A stretch of 64,000 bases of DNA. It comes from an uncultured Bacteroides sp. (lineage in GTDB: Bacteria; Bacteroidota; Bacteroidia; Bacteroidales; Bacteroidaceae). The translations under genes and the position numbers were made by a program. The DNA lies in assembly GCF_910586915.1 (NCBI RefSeq), contig NZ_CAJULN010000015.1:1-64000 (forward strand), written 5' to 3'. This document shows positions 18,589-27,986 of this stretch, one piece after another (within the stretch, counting starts at the first letter, position 1; each line of letters opens with the position of its first letter). A model generated the notes under the pieces. The model did not search any database. It was given only the letters and a program-made list of their open reading frames with translations, and was not told the origin of the DNA.

Positions 18589-20049
18589 TTACTTTATAAT
18601 TTTCACAGCAAATCCCTGGCGTTCCAACTCTTTCACAGCCTTCTCTACAGCCTCATAATGTTCCGGGGCAATTCCCAATTTAGACAAATCCAACACAGGA
18701 ACATCATCCGTATGGTTCATATCCTTCATCTCTACCCGGTCAATAATCATACCTACTGCTGAAGTATTATTTGTAATCGGGTCAATTAAGATGAACGAAC
18801 CGCAGGATTTATTCTTTTTATAAGAATCGAAGAACAATTCCTTAGCAGTGGTCAACACGACACGGGCAATCTGATTCAACTGCAAAGGTAAAGTCTCTTG
18901 CGTCAACTGTCCGTTATCCAAAGACAAGTGTTCCATTGTGTTCACATCTACCTTATATTTAATAGCATCGATGCGTGTACGGCTCACATTGGTAGTCTGT
19001 TTGATAAAGAACGATTTGTTCACATCCATCGGTTCCTCATCCATCCACACCATCATCGCTTCAAAATTACGGTCGACAATCGGTCTGTTATCGGGATGCA
19101 CAAGCATTTCACCACGGGATACATCAATCTCGTCTTCCAATGTCAGCGTTACCGACTGTGGCGGAAAAGCATAATCCAATTCGCCGTCATAAGTCACAAT
19201 ACTCTTCACTTTCGATGTTTTACCCGAAGGAAGTGCCATTACCGTATCTCCTTTACGAACGATACCTGACGCAATTTTCCCACAGAAACCTCTAAAGTCC
19301 AAATTTGGGCGAAGCACATATTGAACCGGGAAACGGAAATCTGTCAGATTATGGTCATTATTAATATGGACAGTCTCAAGGAAATCCAACAAAGAAATCC
19401 CTTGATACCACGGAGTACGCTCCGATTTTTCCACAACATTGTCTCCATCTAATGCAGAAAGAGGGATACAGTTCACATCGGGAATACCTAACGGAGTAAC
19501 GAATTTCTTATATTCCGAAACGATTTCGTTAAAACGTTCTTCCGAAAAATCCACCAAGTCCATCTTGTTGACAGCCAACACAACGTGCTTGATACCCAGC
19601 AAAGACACCAAGAAAGTATGGCGGCGTGTCTGAGTAATCACTCCCGTACGGGCATCCACCAAGATAATCGCCAGATTGGCAGTAGAGCCGCCGGTAATCA
19701 TATTACGTGTATATTGCTCGTGCCCCGGAGTATCTGCAATGATAAACTTCCGACCGTTGGTAGAAAAATAACGGTAAGCTACGTCAATCGTAATTCCCTG
19801 TTCGCGTTCGGCTTTCAAGCCGTCGAGCAAGAGTGCATAGTCAATATGCTCACCAGCATTACCCACACGTTTGCTATCACGCTCCAATGCATCCAACTGG
19901 TCTTCATACAATTTCTTACTGTCAAACAACAAGCGTCCGATTAGTGTCGATTTTCCGTCATCCACCGAACCGGCCGTCAACAGCCTCAGCAAGTCTTTCT
20001 GTTCATCCTTGTCCAGAAAAGCCTTTATATCTAATTTATTATCTGCCAT
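18589..20049 (-). CDS. cysN: Sulfate adenylyltransferase GTPase subunit CysN
   Basis: A 486-residue EF-Tu-like GTPase that drives adenylyl sulfate formation by CysD. The P-loop is GSVDDGKST near 27-35, with [12 protein letters not shown] (G3) near 105-116 and NKMD (G4) near 160-163. Beta-barrel domains follow. It carries no fused CysC kinase domain, matching the separate cysC upstream. It lies 12 bases after cysD and 6 bases before the sulfotransferase. Confidence 0.96.
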   Translation of the reverse strand: MADNKLDIKAFLDKDEQKDLLRLLTAGSVDDGKSTLIGRLLFDSKKLYEDQLDALERDSKRVGNAGEHIDYALLLDGLKAEREQGITIDVAYRYFSTNGRKFIIADTPGHEQYTRNMITGGSTANLAIILVDARTGVITQTRRHTFLVSLLGIKHVVLAVNKMDLVDFSEERFNEIVSEYKKFVTPLGIPDVNCIPLSALDGDNVVEKSERTPWYQGISLLDFLETVHINNDHNLTDFRFPVQYVLRPNLDFRGFCGKIASGIVRKGDTVMALPSGKTSKVKSIVTYDGELDYAFPPQSVTLTLEDEIDVSRGEMLVHPDNRPIVDRNFEAMMVWMDEEPMDVNKSFFIKQTTNVSRTRIDAIKYKVDVNTMEHLSLDNGQLTQETLPLQLNQIARVVLTTAKELFFDSYKKNKSCGSFILIDPITNNTSAVGMIIDRVEMKDMNHTDDVPVLDLSKLGIAPEHYEAVEKAVKELERQGFAVKIIK

Positions 20050-20061
20050 TTATAGTTACAA

Positions 20062-20970
20062 TTAAAAGTATCCTTCACGTTTCTTCTGTTCCATACTACC
20101 TTCTTGGTCAAAGTCAATCACGCGCGTAGTACGTTCACTTTTAGTAGTAGTCATCATCTCTTCGACAATTTCCTCAATGGTGGCAGCTCCACTTTCCACT
20201 GCACCGGTAAGCGGCCAACAACCTAATGTACGGAAACGAACCATCTTCATTTCAATCTGGTCGCGATATTTTTCGGGCAAACGCTCGTCGTCCGCCATGA
20301 TGATATTTCCATCAAGATTGATCACCGGACGTTCTTTTGCATAATAAAGCGGAACAATCGGAATATTCTCCAGGCGGATATACTGCCAGATATCCAGTTC
20401 CGTCCAATTACTAATCGGGAACACACGGATGCTTTCTCCCTTATGTACACGGGCATTGTAAATATCCCACAACTCAGGACGCTGATTTTTGGGTTCCCAT
20501 TGATGGAACTTATCCCGAAACGAAAAAATGCGTTCCTTCGCACGCGACTTTTCTTCATCACGACGCGCACCTCCGAAAGCTGCGTCAAATTTATATTTAT
20601 CCAATGCATGAAGCAACGCCTGTGTCTTCATCAAGTCCGTATGCACCTTACTGCCATGCGTAAAAGGTCCTACTCCTGCTTCAAAAGCTTCCGTGTTGCT
20701 TTCCACAATCAGATTCCATCCGTATTTCTTTGCATATTCGTCACGAAACTGCACCATCTCCTTAAATTTCCATTTTGAATCGATATGCATCAGTGGAAAT
20801 GGCACTTTACCCGGATAAAAGGCTTTTTCAGCCAAGCGCACCATCACCGAAGAATCCTTTCCAATGCTGTAAAGCATCACCGGATTCTCAAACTCCGCCG
20901 CCACCTCGCGGATAATATGGATAGACTCTGCTTCGAGTTCCTTCAAGTGGCTTAATTTATATTCTTCCAT
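20062..20970 (-). CDS. cysD: Sulfate adenylyltransferase subunit CysD
   Basis: A 302-residue PP-loop enzyme that forms adenosine 5'-phosphosulfate from ATP and sulfate together with CysN. The pyrophosphate-binding loop is [13 protein letters not shown] near 35-47. [15 protein letters not shown] and [15 protein letters not shown] further support the family. It ends [12 protein letters not shown], the usual CysD C-terminus. No APS or PAPS reductase lies nearby, so the product seems destined for PAPS. Confidence 0.97.
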   Translation of the reverse strand: MEEYKLSHLKELEAESIHIIREVAAEFENPVMLYSIGKDSSVMVRLAEKAFYPGKVPFPLMHIDSKWKFKEMVQFRDEYAKKYGWNLIVESNTEAFEAGVGPFTHGSKVHTDLMKTQALLHALDKYKFDAAFGGARRDEEKSRAKERIFSFRDKFHQWEPKNQRPELWDIYNARVHKGESIRVFPISNWTELDIWQYIRLENIPIVPLYYAKERPVINLDGNIIMADDERLPEKYRDQIEMKMVRFRTLGCWPLTGAVESGAATIEEIVEEMMTTTKSERTTRVIDFDQEGSMEQKKREGYF

Positions 20971-20994
20971 TACTTAAATAATGATTTTATTCTT

Positions 20995-21606
20995 CTACAA
21001 AACATTTTTCTTCACTTTAGGCAGAATGAGTTCCAACAAACGGTTCACCGATTCTTCCAGACTCAACTTAGAGGTATCCAGTGACAAAGCCGGATGTGCC
21101 GGTACTTCAAAAGGTGCGGAAATTCCCGTAAAATTCCGGATTTCGCCTCTCCTTGCTTTCGCATACAAGCCTTTCACATCACGTTTTTCACACTCCTCCA
21201 GCGGTGTGCTCACGAAAATCTCCATAAAATCATCCTTTCCGATAATATTCGCGGCCATTTCGCGAATATCATTATTAGGACTGATAAATGCTGCAATCGT
21301 GATAATCCCACTATCCAAAAACAATTTTGACACCTCGGCTATACGACGTATATTTTCTATCCGGTCGGCTTCCGAAAAGCCCAAATTGTTATTGATTCCG
21401 CTACGGATGTTATCACCATCCAAAATGCGGCAAAGCAATCCACGCTTATGAAGTTCACGTTCCAGCGCAATAGCAATTGTACTTTTCCCCGACCCGCTCA
21501 GTCCGGTAAACCAAATCATCACACTACGTTGTTCCAAAAGTTCTTCTTTATCCCGCCGTGTCATCATGCGGTCAAAAATAGGATATATATGATTCTTTTC
21601 TTCCAT
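20995..21606 (-). CDS. cysC: Adenylylsulfate kinase CysC
   Basis: A 203-residue kinase converting APS to PAPS. The P-loop is GLSGSGKSTIA near 35-45, with LDGDNIRSGINNNLGFSEADR near 61-81, where it contacts APS, quoted here only in part by position. FVSTPLEECEKRDVKGLY is the usual C-terminal block. It makes the sulfonyl donor for the sulfotransferase two genes downstream. Confidence 0.96.
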   Translation of the reverse strand: MEEKNHIYPIFDRMMTRRDKEELLEQRSVMIWFTGLSGSGKSTIAIALERELHKRGLLCRILDGDNIRSGINNNLGFSEADRIENIRRIAEVSKLFLDSGIITIAAFISPNNDIREMAANIIGKDDFMEIFVSTPLEECEKRDVKGLYAKARRGEIRNFTGISAPFEVPAHPALSLDTSKLSLEESVNRLLELILPKVKKNVL

Positions 21607-21622
21607 TTATAAATGAGTTTTA

Positions 21623-23176
21623 TTAAAAGTTCCAAATCATCGGAATCAAGATAACAGAAATCAAGAAAGTCATGATATTAAGCGGCAAACCGATACGGAC
21701 GAAATCCATAAACTTATAATTGCCGATACCCTGTACAATCAGATTAGTCTGATAACCGATAGGCGTAGAGAAACTGGCAGATGCAGCCATGCAAATCACT
21801 ACAAAGAAAGGTGTCGGACTTACCCCCAACTGGGCAGCAATCGACAACGCCAACGGAAAGGCCAAAGCCGCAGCCGCATTGTTCGTAACCAGTTCCGTAA
21901 AGAGATTCGTGATAACAAACAACATTGCAAGCAACACGTGCGGCCCGTAGTCGTCACTTAGCCCAATGATGAATTTCGCCACACAGTCAGCCACACCCGA
22001 GTTGACCATCGCCTTACTGATAGCAAACGCACAGGCAATGGTAATCAAGATATCCCATGAGATATATTTCGTATATTTACGCGCAGGGAAGAGATTCGTC
22101 CACGCCATGATAATGGTAGTAATAGAGACAAAGAAAAACATATCCAGTTTAATATCCGGAAACATCTCTTTCATTATCGGAAGTTCGCCTACAGTGGCCC
22201 CGACAATCATCAGTACCAACAACAGCAAAGCAAACCAGCGTTTTTTCTTTCCCGTAGTGTCCGGTTCATTTCCATTGGTCAGCAAAACGAATACCGAAGA
22301 CTCACCCCACGTCGGGATAAACGTATCATCCGCCATCACTACCAATGTATCTCCTTCGTGAAGCACCACTTCATCCAGATTCTCTACAAACCTCTGTCCG
22401 CTACGAGTCTTGATTTCCTTTACCTCCGCACCGTAATGACGCTGGAAATTGAAATCCTTCATCTTTTTATTAATACCGGGAAAACGAGCACCCAAAACCG
22501 CTTCTACCCGATGCTGTTTCTCTCCTTCTTCCACATCTTCATCGAGCACAGTCGCATCCGGACGCGCATCAGGCAACAGACGTTTCGAAAAAACGAAAAG
22601 ATAAATGATTCCCGCTATTGCAATAAAGATACCAACCTTACCAAGTTCAAACATCGAAAAGCCCTCAAATCCAGCTTCCAGTATCATGCCATGTACTACC
22701 AAATTGGTAGAAGTACCAATCAGCGTACAAATACCTCCCAAGATAGTCACATACGAAAGCGGAATCAAAAACTTGGTGGCAGGAAGTTTCACCGCCCTCG
22801 CCCAATGCTTGATAATCGGTGCAAAAATAACTACGACAGGAGTATTGTTCAGGAAAGCGGAGATAAACGCGACCGAAGGCAGAATGCGCAACTGCGCCTT
22901 GAACACTGTAGTCTTGCCCTGAGGTAGCAACTTCTTAATCACCTGTCCCAATGTGCCCGACTGACGAATTCCTTCACTTACCAGAAACAGCAAAGCAACA
23001 GTAATCATACCTTTGTTGCTAAACCCTTCAAGCATCTCTTTAGGAGTCAGAATGCCGACACACAAAAACAATACCACTACCGAAAACAGTATCATACCCG
23101 GCCGCATCTTATCCGCAACCAAAGCAGCTACCATTCCTAATAAGGACAATAGTACAAATGCAATTTCAAATGTCAT
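21623..23176 (-). CDS. SLC13-type anion permease, probable sulfate importer
   Basis: A 517-residue membrane protein with about eleven hydrophobic segments and one central soluble RCK/TrkA-C-like domain (about 215-300, including VVLHEGDTLVVMAD). The membrane halves carry the DASS-type NNTPVVVIFAPI (about 110-121) and NNAAAALAFPLA (about 430-441). SLC13/DASS members move sulfate or dicarboxylates with sodium. Its place between cysQ and cysC strongly suggests sulfate uptake for PAPS synthesis. A second TrkA-C domain present in many homologs is absent. Confidence 0.88.
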   Translation of the reverse strand: MTFEIAFVLLSLLGMVAALVADKMRPGMILFSVVVLFLCVGILTPKEMLEGFSNKGMITVALLFLVSEGIRQSGTLGQVIKKLLPQGKTTVFKAQLRILPSVAFISAFLNNTPVVVIFAPIIKHWARAVKLPATKFLIPLSYVTILGGICTLIGTSTNLVVHGMILEAGFEGFSMFELGKVGIFIAIAGIIYLFVFSKRLLPDARPDATVLDEDVEEGEKQHRVEAVLGARFPGINKKMKDFNFQRHYGAEVKEIKTRSGQRFVENLDEVVLHEGDTLVVMADDTFIPTWGESSVFVLLTNGNEPDTTGKKKRWFALLLLVLMIVGATVGELPIMKEMFPDIKLDMFFFVSITTIIMAWTNLFPARKYTKYISWDILITIACAFAISKAMVNSGVADCVAKFIIGLSDDYGPHVLLAMLFVITNLFTELVTNNAAAALAFPLALSIAAQLGVSPTPFFVVICMAASASFSTPIGYQTNLIVQGIGNYKFMDFVRIGLPLNIMTFLISVILIPMIWNF

Positions 23177-23187
23177 ACAAGCATTAA

Positions 23188-24015
23188 TTAGTGTTCTCTT
23201 TTGGGTTCAACGATAAACCACGGATTCAGTAAATCTTCTTTGTTATATCGCAAAGGTTCCTCTTTTCCTGCCTGATACACTTCCATTCCGGCAGCACGGG
23301 CTATCGCATGACCGGCAGCCGTGTCCCACTCCATTGTCGGGGCAAAACGCGGATATACATCAGCCTTTCCTTCCGCAACCAGACAGATTTTGATGGAACT
23401 TCCACTGGATATCAGTTCGACGCTGCCGTGTTTCTTTTTCAAATCCGCAATATACTCTTCCGTTTCCGGCGAGAGATGCGAACGGGAAGCCACTACTATG
23501 AAACGCTCGTGTCCTCCCTCCGACGGCATACGTTCCAAGGCTTTCATCATCTGTTCCAACGACAGCACTCCGCTCTCCTCCAGACTGAAAATGTCTGAAC
23601 ATTTGTAAGCTCCCGCACCTTCAACAGCAAAATAAAGTTCTTTTCTTACCGGCACATAAATAACGCCCATCACAGGCACGGAATTCTGCACCAAAGCGAT
23701 ATTAACGGTAAATTCACCGTTCCGTTTGATAAACTCTTTTGTCCCGTCCAACGGGTCTACAATCCATAAAGTCTCCCACGAACGACGCACTTCATAATCC
23801 AAATGTTTCCCCTCTTCACTCAGAATAGGGTAAGGAGTCTCCTTCAAGACAGCGACAATCGTCTCATGCGCCTTTCTGTCTGCTATTGTCAACGGAGAGT
23901 TATCGGCCTTTCGTTCTATCCCAAAATCCGATGTCGGGTCTTCATAAATAGAAAGTATATCTCTACCGGCTTTCAATGCTGCGTCGATAGCAGCCATTAT
24001 GTATTTCTGTTCCAT
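23188..24015 (-). CDS. cysQ: 3'(2'),5'-bisphosphate nucleotidase CysQ
   Basis: A 275-residue inositol-monophosphatase-fold enzyme that hydrolyses PAP, the by-product of PAPS-dependent sulfonation, to AMP. The metal site DPLDGTKEF lies near 88-96 and EWDTAAGHAI near 228-237. First gene of the operon, 11 bases before the permease. Relieving PAP inhibition is exactly what a sulfotransferase operon needs. Confidence 0.95.
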   Translation of the reverse strand: MEQKYIMAAIDAALKAGRDILSIYEDPTSDFGIERKADNSPLTIADRKAHETIVAVLKETPYPILSEEGKHLDYEVRRSWETLWIVDPLDGTKEFIKRNGEFTVNIALVQNSVPVMGVIYVPVRKELYFAVEGAGAYKCSDIFSLEESGVLSLEQMMKALERMPSEGGHERFIVVASRSHLSPETEEYIADLKKKHGSVELISSGSSIKICLVAEGKADVYPRFAPTMEWDTAAGHAIARAAGMEVYQAGKEEPLRYNKEDLLNPWFIVEPKREH

Positions 24016-24089
24016 TCAATTCCTTCATTAAACACCTTGCCTGCATCAAGGCTGTAAATTCTCCAACTTAAACAGTCTCTAAGAATTGA

Positions 24090-24097
24090 CAAAAGTA
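24090..24097 (-). promoter_or_regulatory. -7 box of the cysQ-to-PCMD sulfonation operon
   Basis: TACTTTTG on the minus strand, 75 bases before the cysQ ATG. The -33 region is not consensus. The seven genes downstream have gaps of 6-24 bases and no internal terminator was found, so this may drive all of them. Confidence 0.55.
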
Positions 24098-24199
24098 AAA
24101 ACTTTCTTTGCTATAAAAGTTTCCTTGCTGTTATTTATAACTTCTTTTAGTAGAAAGATAAAAATATCTAAACGTATTTTCTTCCTTCCCAATAAAAAA

Positions 24200-24221
24200 G
24201 CAGTAACTTCCCAGTTACCGC
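24200..24221 (-). terminator. Terminator of the SPOR lipoprotein gene
   Basis: A 9-base stem (24200-24208 with 24213-24221, one wobble pair on the minus strand) and 4-base loop, followed on that strand by six T, 57 bases past the stop. Confidence 0.75.
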
Positions 24222-24277
24222 CTTCTTATTCGGAAAAGAACTTCTATCCTTCCCAATTATGTATTACCAAAAAGAAA

Positions 24278-24772
24278 TCAATATACACGGTACAGCAACC
24301 AAGCTCCCTGGAAATCCGAACGGTTCGGATATTTAGCTTTGAATGCGTCGCGAGCCTCGGCAGCAGCAGCTTTATCGGCAAATGAGCTTACAATGACACG
24401 ATACATAGCCTTTTCTGCATTAAACGCGATAGTAGACCGATAGCCTTGCGCGTCCAACCAATCCTTCAATCCTTCGGCATTTGCTTTTACACCGAAGCTA
24501 CCTGCCACGATGCTGTAATCCTTCAATCCTTCATTGCCCGAAACCACTGTCACCTTTTCCTGGCGAACGCCAGATGTATCTGCCACTTTAGGCGTTGTCA
24601 CAGGAGCTGCAACCACGGGAGTCACCTCTACTGGAACTTCCACTTGCGGTTCTGCCAATTCCTGCTGTTTTGCTTTCTCATAGGCTTTCTTATAGGCACT
24701 TTCGCTGGATTTACAAGATGTAAAGGCCAGTATCAAGCATACTCCCATTCCTAATACAATCAATTTTTTCAT
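24278..24772 (-). CDS. SPOR-domain lipoprotein
   Basis: A 164-residue protein with a lipoprotein signal: a hydrophobic run and the lipobox FTSC, with acylated Cys near position 20. A Glu/Val/Pro-rich linker follows, then a C-terminal SPOR domain (about 85-160) with YSIVAGSFGVKANAE and AYRVIVSSFADK-like strands. SPOR domains bind denuded glycan strands at division septa, so a role in envelope or division is likely. The start at 24772 fits the signal peptide. A longer frame from 24817 would put 15 polar residues before it. Confidence 0.88.
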   Translation of the reverse strand: MKKLIVLGMGVCLILAFTSCKSSESAYKKAYEKAKQQELAEPQVEVPVEVTPVVAAPVTTPKVADTSGVRQEKVTVVSGNEGLKDYSIVAGSFGVKANAEGLKDWLDAQGYRSTIAFNAEKAMYRVIVSSFADKAAAAEARDAFKAKYPNRSDFQGAWLLYRVY

Positions 24773-24893
24773 AATCCTATTACTTTGTTTAATTAATAAT
24801 TCAACGTTCCGGTTCATCTGTCTTTAATTTCGGGCAACAAAATAATAGAATTTTTATCACCCGACAAAGAAATCCCAACGAAAAAACCGTCTA

Positions 24894-25664
24894 TCACACC
24901 TTTTTCTTATACGAAATCGTCCCCGTTGCCTGATTGGTAGGCATCAAAAGCACTTCTGCAATCTGAATATGCTCCGGGACCGACGCTGCAAAATAAACCG
25001 TTTCGGCAACATCCTCTCCCGTCAACGGGCGTATTCCTTTGTAGAAGTTATCAGCTGCCTCCTTATCGCCCCGATAACGCACCACCAAGAAATTGGTCTC
25101 CACCATACCCGGCTTGATATTGGTAACCCTCAAGGGAGTATCTACCAAGTCAATACGCAAACCGTCCGACAGAGCCTTCACGGCTGCTTTTGTAGCGCAA
25201 TACACGCTTCCGCCCGGATAAGCGGCATCACCGGCAATAGAACCGATGTTGACAATATGTCCCCGGCCGCGTTCTATCATACCAGGAACTACGAGACGTG
25301 TCATAGCCAACAGGCCTTTTATATTCGTATCAATCATGATATCCCATTCGTCCAAACTGCCTTCGAATTCCTTATCCACTCCGATTACCAGTCCGGCGTT
25401 GTTTATCAACAAATCGATTTCAGTCCATTCCGACGGCAAGCCTTCCAGTGCGGCTTTTATCTGTTCACGGTTGCGCACGTCGCAAAGAAACGGACAGATT
25501 TTCAGTGTGGGATATTCCATCTCCAGCTCTTCTATCAACTTCTCCAATTTTGAAGCATTGCGAGCGTTCAAAATCAAGTTCCATCCTTCTTTTGCAAATT
25601 TACGGGCACAAGCCTCACCAATTCCACTGGTGGCTCCCGTAATTAAAACAACTTTATTATCCAT
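24894..25664 (-). CDS. Short-chain dehydrogenase/reductase
   Basis: A 256-residue classical SDR of the YdfG/serine-dehydrogenase-like group. The dinucleotide-binding motif is TGATSGIGEA at 9-18, with NNAG near 90, catalytic Ser in NIGSIAG near 142 and YCATK near 155-159. YdfG-like enzymes oxidise 3-hydroxy acids such as L-allo-threonine with NADP. The substrate here is not certain. It has its own promoter and stands alone. Confidence 0.88.
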   Translation of the reverse strand: MDNKVVLITGATSGIGEACARKFAKEGWNLILNARNASKLEKLIEELEMEYPTLKICPFLCDVRNREQIKAALEGLPSEWTEIDLLINNAGLVIGVDKEFEGSLDEWDIMIDTNIKGLLAMTRLVVPGMIERGRGHIVNIGSIAGDAAYPGGSVYCATKAAVKALSDGLRIDLVDTPLRVTNIKPGMVETNFLVVRYRGDKEAADNFYKGIRPLTGEDVAETVYFAASVPEHIQIAEVLLMPTNQATGTISYKKKV

Positions 25665-25692
25665 TATGTTTCGGTTTATAGAATTTTGGTAG

Positions 25693-25700
25693 CAAAAGTA
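25693..25700 (-). promoter_or_regulatory. -7 box for the SDR gene
   Basis: TACTTTTG on the minus strand, 28 bases before the ATG. No clear -33 box. Confidence 0.5.
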
Positions 25701-25825
25701 GCCTTAAGTCCTGTTGGTTACCCTGCGAAGCCCGTTAAATAAGATTAAGAGCCACAAAAGAAAAAAAGAATTAAAAAGCAAGGTGTTTTTTCCGGCTTGC
25801 ATGAACAACCTTTTGAGAAAAATGT

Positions 25826-25833
25826 TATATTTG
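25826..25833 (+). promoter_or_regulatory. -7 box for the YtxH/holin-like trio
   Basis: TATATTTG, 31 bases before the first gene of the trio. No -33 match at the usual spacing. Confidence 0.5.
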
Positions 25834-25864
25834 TTGTATCGTAATCAATAAAAAAATTACAATT

Positions 25865-26074
25865 ATGAAAGGATTAAATGTATTAGCAGCTTTTTTAGGT
25901 GGTGCAGCCGTAGGCGCAGCCCTGGGTATTTTATTTGCTCCCGATAAAGGAGAAGACACTCGTCACAAAATCGCAGAGATTCTTCGCAAGAAAGGAATCA
26001 AGCTCAACCGCAACGAAATGGAAAGTCTCGTAGAGGAGATTGCAGCCGAGATGAAAGGAGAAATAGCAGAATAA
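25865..26074 (+). CDS. YtxH-like small membrane protein
   Basis: A 69-residue protein with an N-terminal glycine/alanine-rich membrane segment (about 5-26) and then LFAPDKGEDTRHKI, the hallmark of YtxH-domain proteins, with a charged helical tail. YtxH proteins are linked to general stress in Gram-positives and their function in Bacteroides is unknown. It heads a three-gene operon with a holin-like membrane protein and a small coiled-coil protein. Confidence 0.85.
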   Translation: MKGLNVLAAFLGGAAVGAALGILFAPDKGEDTRHKIAEILRKKGIKLNRNEMESLVEEIAAEMKGEIAE

Positions 26075-26105
26075 AGTAGAATTAAGGATTTAAAACAGAG
26101 CAGCT

Positions 26106-26468
26106 ATGTTTGGAGACGATAAAAGTATTGAGAATTTTCAGCAGTTATTTTTCGAGTTCAAGAAATACCTGGAACTGCAAAAGGAGTATGCCAAATTGGA
26201 GTTAACGGAAAAGCTAACCATACTTTTCTCTACGTTAATCATGGTTTTGATACTTATTATTCTTGGCATGGTAGCTCTGTTTTATCTGCTTTTCACACTG
26301 GCTTATATCTTGGAGCCATTTGTCGGAGGGCTTATGGCAAGTTTTGCTATCATAGCCGGTATTAATCTTGCTATCATAGCCCTTATTGTGATTTTCCGGA
26401 AGCGGCTTATCATCTCACCCCTGGTCAACTTCCTCGCTAATTTATTTCTAACCGATTCAAATAAATAA
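26106..26468 (+). CDS. Holin-like (phage_holin_3_6 / DUF1469) membrane protein
   Basis: A 120-residue protein with an amphipathic N-terminal helix (about 10-40) and two long hydrophobic segments (about 42-68 and 74-100). This is the layout of the DUF1469 family, named for weak similarity to phage holins but widespread in chromosomes. No phage gene is nearby, so a cell-envelope or stress role with the YtxH partner is more likely than lysis. Confidence 0.8.
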   Translation: MFGDDKSIENFQQLFFEFKKYLELQKEYAKLELTEKLTILFSTLIMVLILIILGMVALFYLLFTLAYILEPFVGGLMASFAIIAGINLAIIALIVIFRKRLIISPLVNFLANLFLTDSNK

Positions 26469-26471
26469 GTT

Positions 26472-26729
26472 ATGAGTTCGCAGACAATACATAAATATAC
26501 TTTAGAAGAAATCACCGAGCGCAAGAAACAACTACAAAGTGAGATTCAAGACCGGAAAAAGGCAATGACAGACACCGCCCGCGAAATATTCGCTCCGGTA
26601 GCGCCGGCAGCCAATAAGGCGGACTCCATCATGCGTTCGTTCAATACAGGTATGGCGATTTTTGACGGAGCAATGATGGGAATAAAAATAATGCGGAAAG
26701 TACGGAGGTATTTCAGAAGTTTTAAATAA
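26472..26729 (+). CDS. Small hypothetical protein of the YtxH operon
   Basis: An 85-residue protein that begins 3 bases after the holin-like stop. The N-terminal half is a charged coiled-coil (about 8-38), the middle is Ala/Pro-rich (FAPVAPAANKAD), and a short weakly hydrophobic patch with repeated GxM lies near 55-72. No known domain is recognised. Position and spacing support a shared function with the two membrane proteins upstream. Confidence 0.75.
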   Translation: MSSQTIHKYTLEEITERKKQLQSEIQDRKKAMTDTAREIFAPVAPAANKADSIMRSFNTGMAIFDGAMMGIKIMRKVRRYFRSFK

Positions 26730-26771
26730 AGACGTTATCTTACTTTTAAATCGTAGGACATATTGGTCAAA

Positions 26772-26893
26772 TCATGCGGTAAATGTGACTAATTCATACG
26801 GTAGATATGCCCAACTCATGCGGTAGATTTGTCCAACTTATACGGTAGATATAACCAAGTCATACAGTAGACTTATCCAAGTCATGCGGTTAA
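26772..26893. repeat. 22-base-period degenerate tandem array A
   Basis: Six copies of a TCATrCGGTAgAT core whose CGGT (once CAGT) falls at 26777, 26799, 26821, 26843, 26865 and 26887, exactly 22 bases apart. The rest of each unit varies. No frame is kept because 22 is not a multiple of three, so it is non-coding. It fills the gap between the YtxH trio and the terminator of manA. Confidence 0.9.
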
Positions 26894-26900
26894 TCATCAT

Positions 26901-26950
26901 AAAAAAAGCCATCCGACTTTGCCACTACAATAACGGGACAAAGTCGGATG
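26901..26950 (-). terminator. Terminator of manA
   Basis: CATCCGACTTTG (26910-26921) pairs perfectly with CAAAGTCGGATG (26939-26950). On the minus strand it is followed by a run of seven T, 26 bases past the manA stop. Confidence 0.9.
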
Positions 26951-26975
26951 ACTTCAACTGTATGCAAGTAAAAAC

Positions 26976-27947
26976 TTACACGTATGTTTCAAGCAACTTC
27001 ACATTTCCTCCTTCGGGAGTAATAGTGACATCCTGCGTAGTAGCGGGAAGCAGAATAGATTCGCCCGCACTGACCGTCAGTTCGTTGCCCTCATTGTCCT
27101 TCACCTTACACGCACCTTCCATACAGATAAAAATCACAAATGAGTCCAGTTCCGAATAGTCGCAACTGATTTCTTCCGTCATATCATACAAAGAAGTCGT
27201 GAAATAAGGACAGGCAACCAATTCCACCGGTTCGTCCTTCACTGCATCGTATTTGGTACGGTAGTCGTCCAGCACTTCGTAGTTGATGGCTTCGCGTGCC
27301 AAATCAGTATGCAGTTCGCGCGTTTTTCCATTTGCATCCTTACGGTTAAAGTCGTAGATGCGATATGTTATATTGGAAGTCTGCTGAATCTCGGCAATGA
27401 ATGAACCGGCTCCGATGCTGTGCACACGTCCGGCAGGAAGAAAGAACACATCCCCCGGATGAACCTCATACTCTTGCAGTGCATCGGTGATTGTGTTGTT
27501 CAACACACGCTCCTTATATTCTTTTGAAGTAATCTGTTCGGAAAATCCCGAACGCAATTTAGCTCCTTTATCCGCATCTACCACATACCACATTTCGGTT
27601 TTTCCCATCGAGTTATGACGTTTTTTTGCCAAATCGTCTGCCGGATGCACCTGGATTGACAAATCTTCGCGCGCGTCAATGAACTTTATGAGCAACGGAA
27701 ATTTATTGCCGAAGCGTGCATAATTCGCTTCGCCCACCAGTTCCTCGCGATACCTTCTTACCATATCGGTCAAGGTTAAACCTTTATCCGGGCCATTAGC
27801 CACTACGGATTCATTATCTTCAACGCCGGAAATCTCCCAGCTTTCGCCTACCCCTTTCAAGTCAGCGTTCAAACGCTTGAACGGAATAATCTTGTCGCCC
27901 CCCCAAAGCGTCTGCTTCAGAATAGGTTCGAATTTTAATGGATACAT
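26976..27947 (-). CDS. manA: Mannose-6-phosphate isomerase
   Basis: A 323-residue class I cupin isomerase interconverting mannose-6-phosphate and fructose-6-phosphate. The start is YPLKFEPILKQTLWGGD, and zinc-binding IQVHPADD lies near 96-103. EVHPGDVFFLPAGRVHSIG follows near 160-178. The C-terminal cupin ends VSAGESILLPAT. It stands alone with its own promoter and terminator. Confidence 0.95.
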   Translation of the reverse strand: MYPLKFEPILKQTLWGGDKIIPFKRLNADLKGVGESWEISGVEDNESVVANGPDKGLTLTDMVRRYREELVGEANYARFGNKFPLLIKFIDAREDLSIQVHPADDLAKKRHNSMGKTEMWYVVDADKGAKLRSGFSEQITSKEYKERVLNNTITDALQEYEVHPGDVFFLPAGRVHSIGAGSFIAEIQQTSNITYRIYDFNRKDANGKTRELHTDLAREAINYEVLDDYRTKYDAVKDEPVELVACPYFTTSLYDMTEEISCDYSELDSFVIFICMEGACKVKDNEGNELTVSAGESILLPATTQDVTITPEGGNVKLLETYV

Positions 27948-27986
27948 TTTTGTTTTTCTTGTTATAAACTTAGATTAAATTCGCAC

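Noticed and set aside
26106..26468. Holin-like gene considered as a prophage marker
   Set aside because: No endolysin, terminase, capsid or integrase gene lies near, and this family is common on bacterial chromosomes.
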